This document shows positions 61,673 through 64,000 of a stretch of 64,000 nucleotides of DNA, piece after piece. Every line of letters starts with the position of its first letter. Positions within the stretch are counted from its first letter, which is position 1. The notes beneath the pieces are model-generated. The model was not told the DNA's origin. It saw only the letters and a program-made list of their open reading frames with translations, and made no database searches. Position numbers and translations under genes: made by a program. Where the stretch lies: positions 2,826,993 to 2,890,992 of the forward strand of contig VZSR01000680.1 of NCBI GenBank assembly GCA_013398615.1, given 5' to 3'. This DNA comes from Brachypodius melanocephalos. Taxonomy: Eukaryota > Chordata > Aves > Passeriformes > Pycnonotidae.

Positions 61673-62579
61673 AATCACAATTACACAGAGCTCAAGGAGC
61701 TATAGGAATCCTTACTAAAAAGAAAGAGAAAATTTCCTTTAAGATATCATCACACTTGTATTCTGTTCACTTTTTTACACCAAGTGACAACGATGTCTAT
61801 GTCCCAAGTACCAAAACAAGAAAGGCAACACTTCTATCAAATGGAGGTAAGGTAAATATACTGAAAAAAAGATATGGAAGTAACAGTCAAATATATGCAA
61901 ACACAAGTGTACAGTGTAAATCTCGGAATATGCCACATGCACAGGAAATAGTTAATTAAGGCACACCAGAAATCTTCCATACAGTTTACCTGTCAAGTCT
62001 CAAGTGAAGTGGACTAGAATAAATTAAATCACAATTAAAACACCAGCTATACAAGAGTGGGGAAAACCCTAGCCAGAACTCTACAGTTTAAAAGATCTTC
62101 AATTAAAGAGCCTATTACTTTTTTTCTGGATTAAATAAAAAGACTTTCTGATTTCAAGGTACAAAATAATCCCACAGACAGAAAATCTGGGGTATTTCTT
62201 CCTACCAACACTCTACTTTATAATTGTCTATCATTACTTTATCACTTGCTTATGACACCACATAAGCCAATCCAAATATTAAAATCTGTAAGAGGGATAA
62301 AGGAGTAAAAAAGGGAGGAAAAATAAATTTAGCACTACACAACCAGCAGAAAATTAGGTAAACTTTATTTAAAGGTATCAGTACAGAGCTGCAAAACCAT
62401 TAACTTATTACTTGTCTGAAAAGAGCACATGAAGTGGCAGATCTTTTATCTGAAATACCTTCAACAACCTGAGAAATGTCTCCACTGAGCATAGGGCTAA
62501 AGAATGTTGTTGTATCCTTATCCATCCAGCACTATTTCAAGAGACAAACACTTCCCTGTAACTGCAGCCCAGACTCCCA

Positions 62580-62900
62580 AAGAGCGGCTTTTCCTCTTAA
62601 GCATGTCCATTGGTAGCTGCCAATAAGCACGGTCAAAAAATGGCAGGGAGGAGGGCAGGGAGGGAGCAGAGCCCCTGTCATTGCAGAGCTGGCAGTGTTA
62701 TTGCTCAGGGACGGCGGCAGGGCTGGGACACGCCTGCAGCCCCCGCAGCAGCTGCAGCTCCTGAGCTCTGCTTTAACTCTGCCTCCGGCACAGCCCGAGG
62801 GGCACTCGGCTGCCCCACGGCTCCGGGCTGCAGGATGTTATCAGAAACTTCAGCAAGTTGCAGATGAAACTTCACCGCGCCTACTGGTTTTCCTTTTGAC
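62580..62900. promoter_or_regulatory. GC-rich, CpG-containing block in intron 2
   Basis: About 320 bp that is much richer in G+C and CpG (about a dozen) than the AT-rich DNA around it. At its left edge are facing CCAAT boxes: ATTGG at 62609-62613 and CCAAT at 62620-62624. Minus-strand frame 62705-62938 runs through it (MSKGKPVGAVKFHLQLAEVS, then an Ala-rich part) but resembles no family I know. It could be an internal promoter or enhancer of WNK1, or an old GC-rich insertion. Confidence 0.3.
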
Positions 62901-63282
62901 ATCTTATTTGTCTTGCGGTAACACCCAAAACCTCCCAAAAAGAGGTGAATTAATTTGAGCTTTGAACTTTACAAACTAGCTCATCTGGAGAAGAAAAAAA
63001 AAAATTCTGAGAAGTGAAAACTGAGTATTGCCTTCCTGAGCTCTTAAAATCCAAAAATCTTGTGTGCTTACTGGCCATCACAAGTAAGAACTGCCAAGCT
63101 TGCTAACTTCAAAGATGTTCTACCATACCTGCAACGCTCCTCTCAAACAAGAGTGTTTCTACAGTAAGTTACCCCTCAGCCAAAGGGCTCTGTTCTCATC
63201 TCCTCTAAATGTCACCTATTTCTAGTGCTCTGGTGGTGTGCTCACGGAACTGAAACGCTGTGACTTGCCTTCATGTACTTAC

Positions 63283-63455
63283 GTTTTTAATGTTCCAGAC
63301 GTCATAAGCTCTGTCACAAGAACAATACACTTTTTTCCTTTGACTGTAGACTCCCAGGAATCATAGAACCTGACAATATTGGGGTGCTGAAGCCCTTTCA
63401 GCATCCCAGCTTCCTCTTTAAATCTTTGTCGCTCTGACTTGGACAGCTTCCGATC
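63283..63455 (-). CDS. WNK1: WNK1 exon 2: kinase N-lobe
   Basis: 173 nt, starting in phase 0 with DRKLSKSERQ and ending inside a Thr codon (AC, then GTAAGT). It covers residues 1-57: helix C with the glutamate of FKEEAGML, the HPNIVRFYDSW segment and strand 5 with KCIVLVTELMTSGTLK. The acceptor is a T-rich tract ending in CAG. The WNK-specific lysine in strand 2 and the cysteine at the usual lysine position are coded by exon 1, outside the window. Confidence 0.97.
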
Positions 63456-64000
63456 CTGATGAAAAAGAAAAGGTGCATCAGAAAGTTTTGCTTTATTTTC
63501 TTATTGAGAGGCAGCAACTTGAAAACAGTCAGGTACGCACAAGGATCAGATGTCTTAAATGCCATTTGGTTTGCAATTACCTTAAATATTCTGTTTTGAA
63601 CACATTCTACTACAGTCTTTTTATAATATGTTGCTCTTTATAATTCTATTGCTGTCAGGGTTAAGAACTGCAAGTCTGTAGACTGACTGCTCTTTCTGCT
63701 TCCTCCTGCTTTACTCTTAATAAATTTAGCTGTTCCTGACTTGGGGTGGAAAGGGGACATAATGTCTTGAACAGGTCAGTGTTTGAGAATGAAATCGGAC
63801 CAGTTAAAGCATCTCCCTCTCATGGTGTACATAACAACAACCTTCATTATTCCTAGATGTCTATCCAGAGCACTGGTAACAGATGGGATTAGCCATCCAT
63901 AGAGGGGTTAAGATCAATCCTCTGTTAACATACTGTATGTTTCTGTAGCTGTAGACCATCAAGTAAATGAATTGGATTTCCTTTGATTAAAAGCAGAGTC
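63456..64000 (-). other. WNK1 intron 1 (3' end only)
   Basis: 545 bp from the exon 2 acceptor to the edge of the window. No feature seen. Confidence 0.9.

Larger units (their letters stand above)
59785..63282 (-). other. WNK1 intron 2
   Basis: 3.5 kb. Holds a CR1 remnant at 61616-61672 and the CpG-containing GC-rich block at 62580-62900; the remainder is AT-rich and plain. Confidence 0.9.
1465..64000 (-). other. WNK1: WNK1 gene, exons 2 to 28 plus 3' UTR (5' end outside window)
   Basis: WNK1 is a cytosolic serine/threonine kinase that senses chloride, osmotic stress and crowding. It phosphorylates SPAK (STK39) and OSR1 (OXSR1), which then control the cation-chloride cotransporters NKCC and KCC. 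The assignment rests on direct reading of the exons: kinase motifs HRDLKCDN, GDLGLA and GTPEFMAPE, the acidic motif EPEEPEADQH, four RFxV docking sites, the HSN2 exon and the C terminus SNLRTT. All 29 coding blocks have GT-AG borders and compatible phases; their total of 7821 nt is a multiple of 3 with one stop, at the end. Exon 1 is beyond the right edge. WNK2, WNK3 and WNK4 are excluded by the near-identity to WNK1 outside the kinase domain and by the HSN2 exon, which I know only from WNK1. Which cassettes enter which mRNA cannot be read from DNA. Confidence 0.97.

Noticed and set aside
1..64000. tRNA, rRNA, microRNA hairpins, endogenous viral genes, CRISPR
   Set aside because: I scanned for characteristic motifs by eye and saw none; small hairpin RNAs cannot be excluded without folding software.

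Overview
The window is vertebrate nuclear DNA. It is dominated by one multi-exon gene on the minus strand, the serine/threonine kinase gene WNK1. Remnants of CR1 LINEs in antisense orientation (near 17.4, 18.1, 51.4 and 61.6 kb) and rather compact introns point to a bird. I cannot fix the species.

I could place 29 coding blocks with GT-AG boundaries that keep one reading frame throughout. They run from exon 2 (63283-63455, entering the kinase domain) to the stop codon at 2283-2285. By size and order they match the 28-exon mammalian gene minus exon 1, plus the two nervous-system cassette exons 8a and 8b/HSN2. Joined, the blocks give 7821 nt (2606 residues plus stop). Exon 1, with the first ~253 residues, the catalytic lysine and the main promoters, lies beyond base 64000. 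Residue numbers in the entries start at the first codon of exon 2; adding about 253 gives mammalian numbering in the kinase region.

Layout from high to low coordinates: kinase domain (exons 2-6, 63.5-41.1 kb), the first OSR1-like (CCTL) domain and the KLHL3-binding acidic motif (exons 6-7), a long run of phase-0 cassette exons (8a to 12, 36.2-27.0 kb), the second CCTL domain (exons 14-16), the first RFxV SPAK/OSR1 docking site (exon 18), a large Ser/Thr/Pro-rich exon (19), three more RFxV sites (exons 23-24), the C-terminal coiled coil (exons 24-25) and the conserved C terminus (exons 26-28). A 3' UTR of about 0.8 kb ends near an AATAAA at 1489-1494 (minus strand). Bases 1-1464 are probably intergenic. 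In mammals RAD52 lies tail to tail with WNK1, but I found no RAD52 exon here.

The most interesting items are: the intact HSN2 exon with its companion 8a; a cysteine-rich 31-codon candidate first exon in intron 4, where mammals start the kidney-specific KS-WNK1; the uninterrupted run of symmetric phase-0 cassette exons; and an unexplained coding-like hydrophobic ORF just past the WNK1 3' end. There is a 100-base assembly gap at 51309-51408. I saw no tRNA, rRNA, CRISPR array, virus-derived gene or second convincing protein-coding gene.
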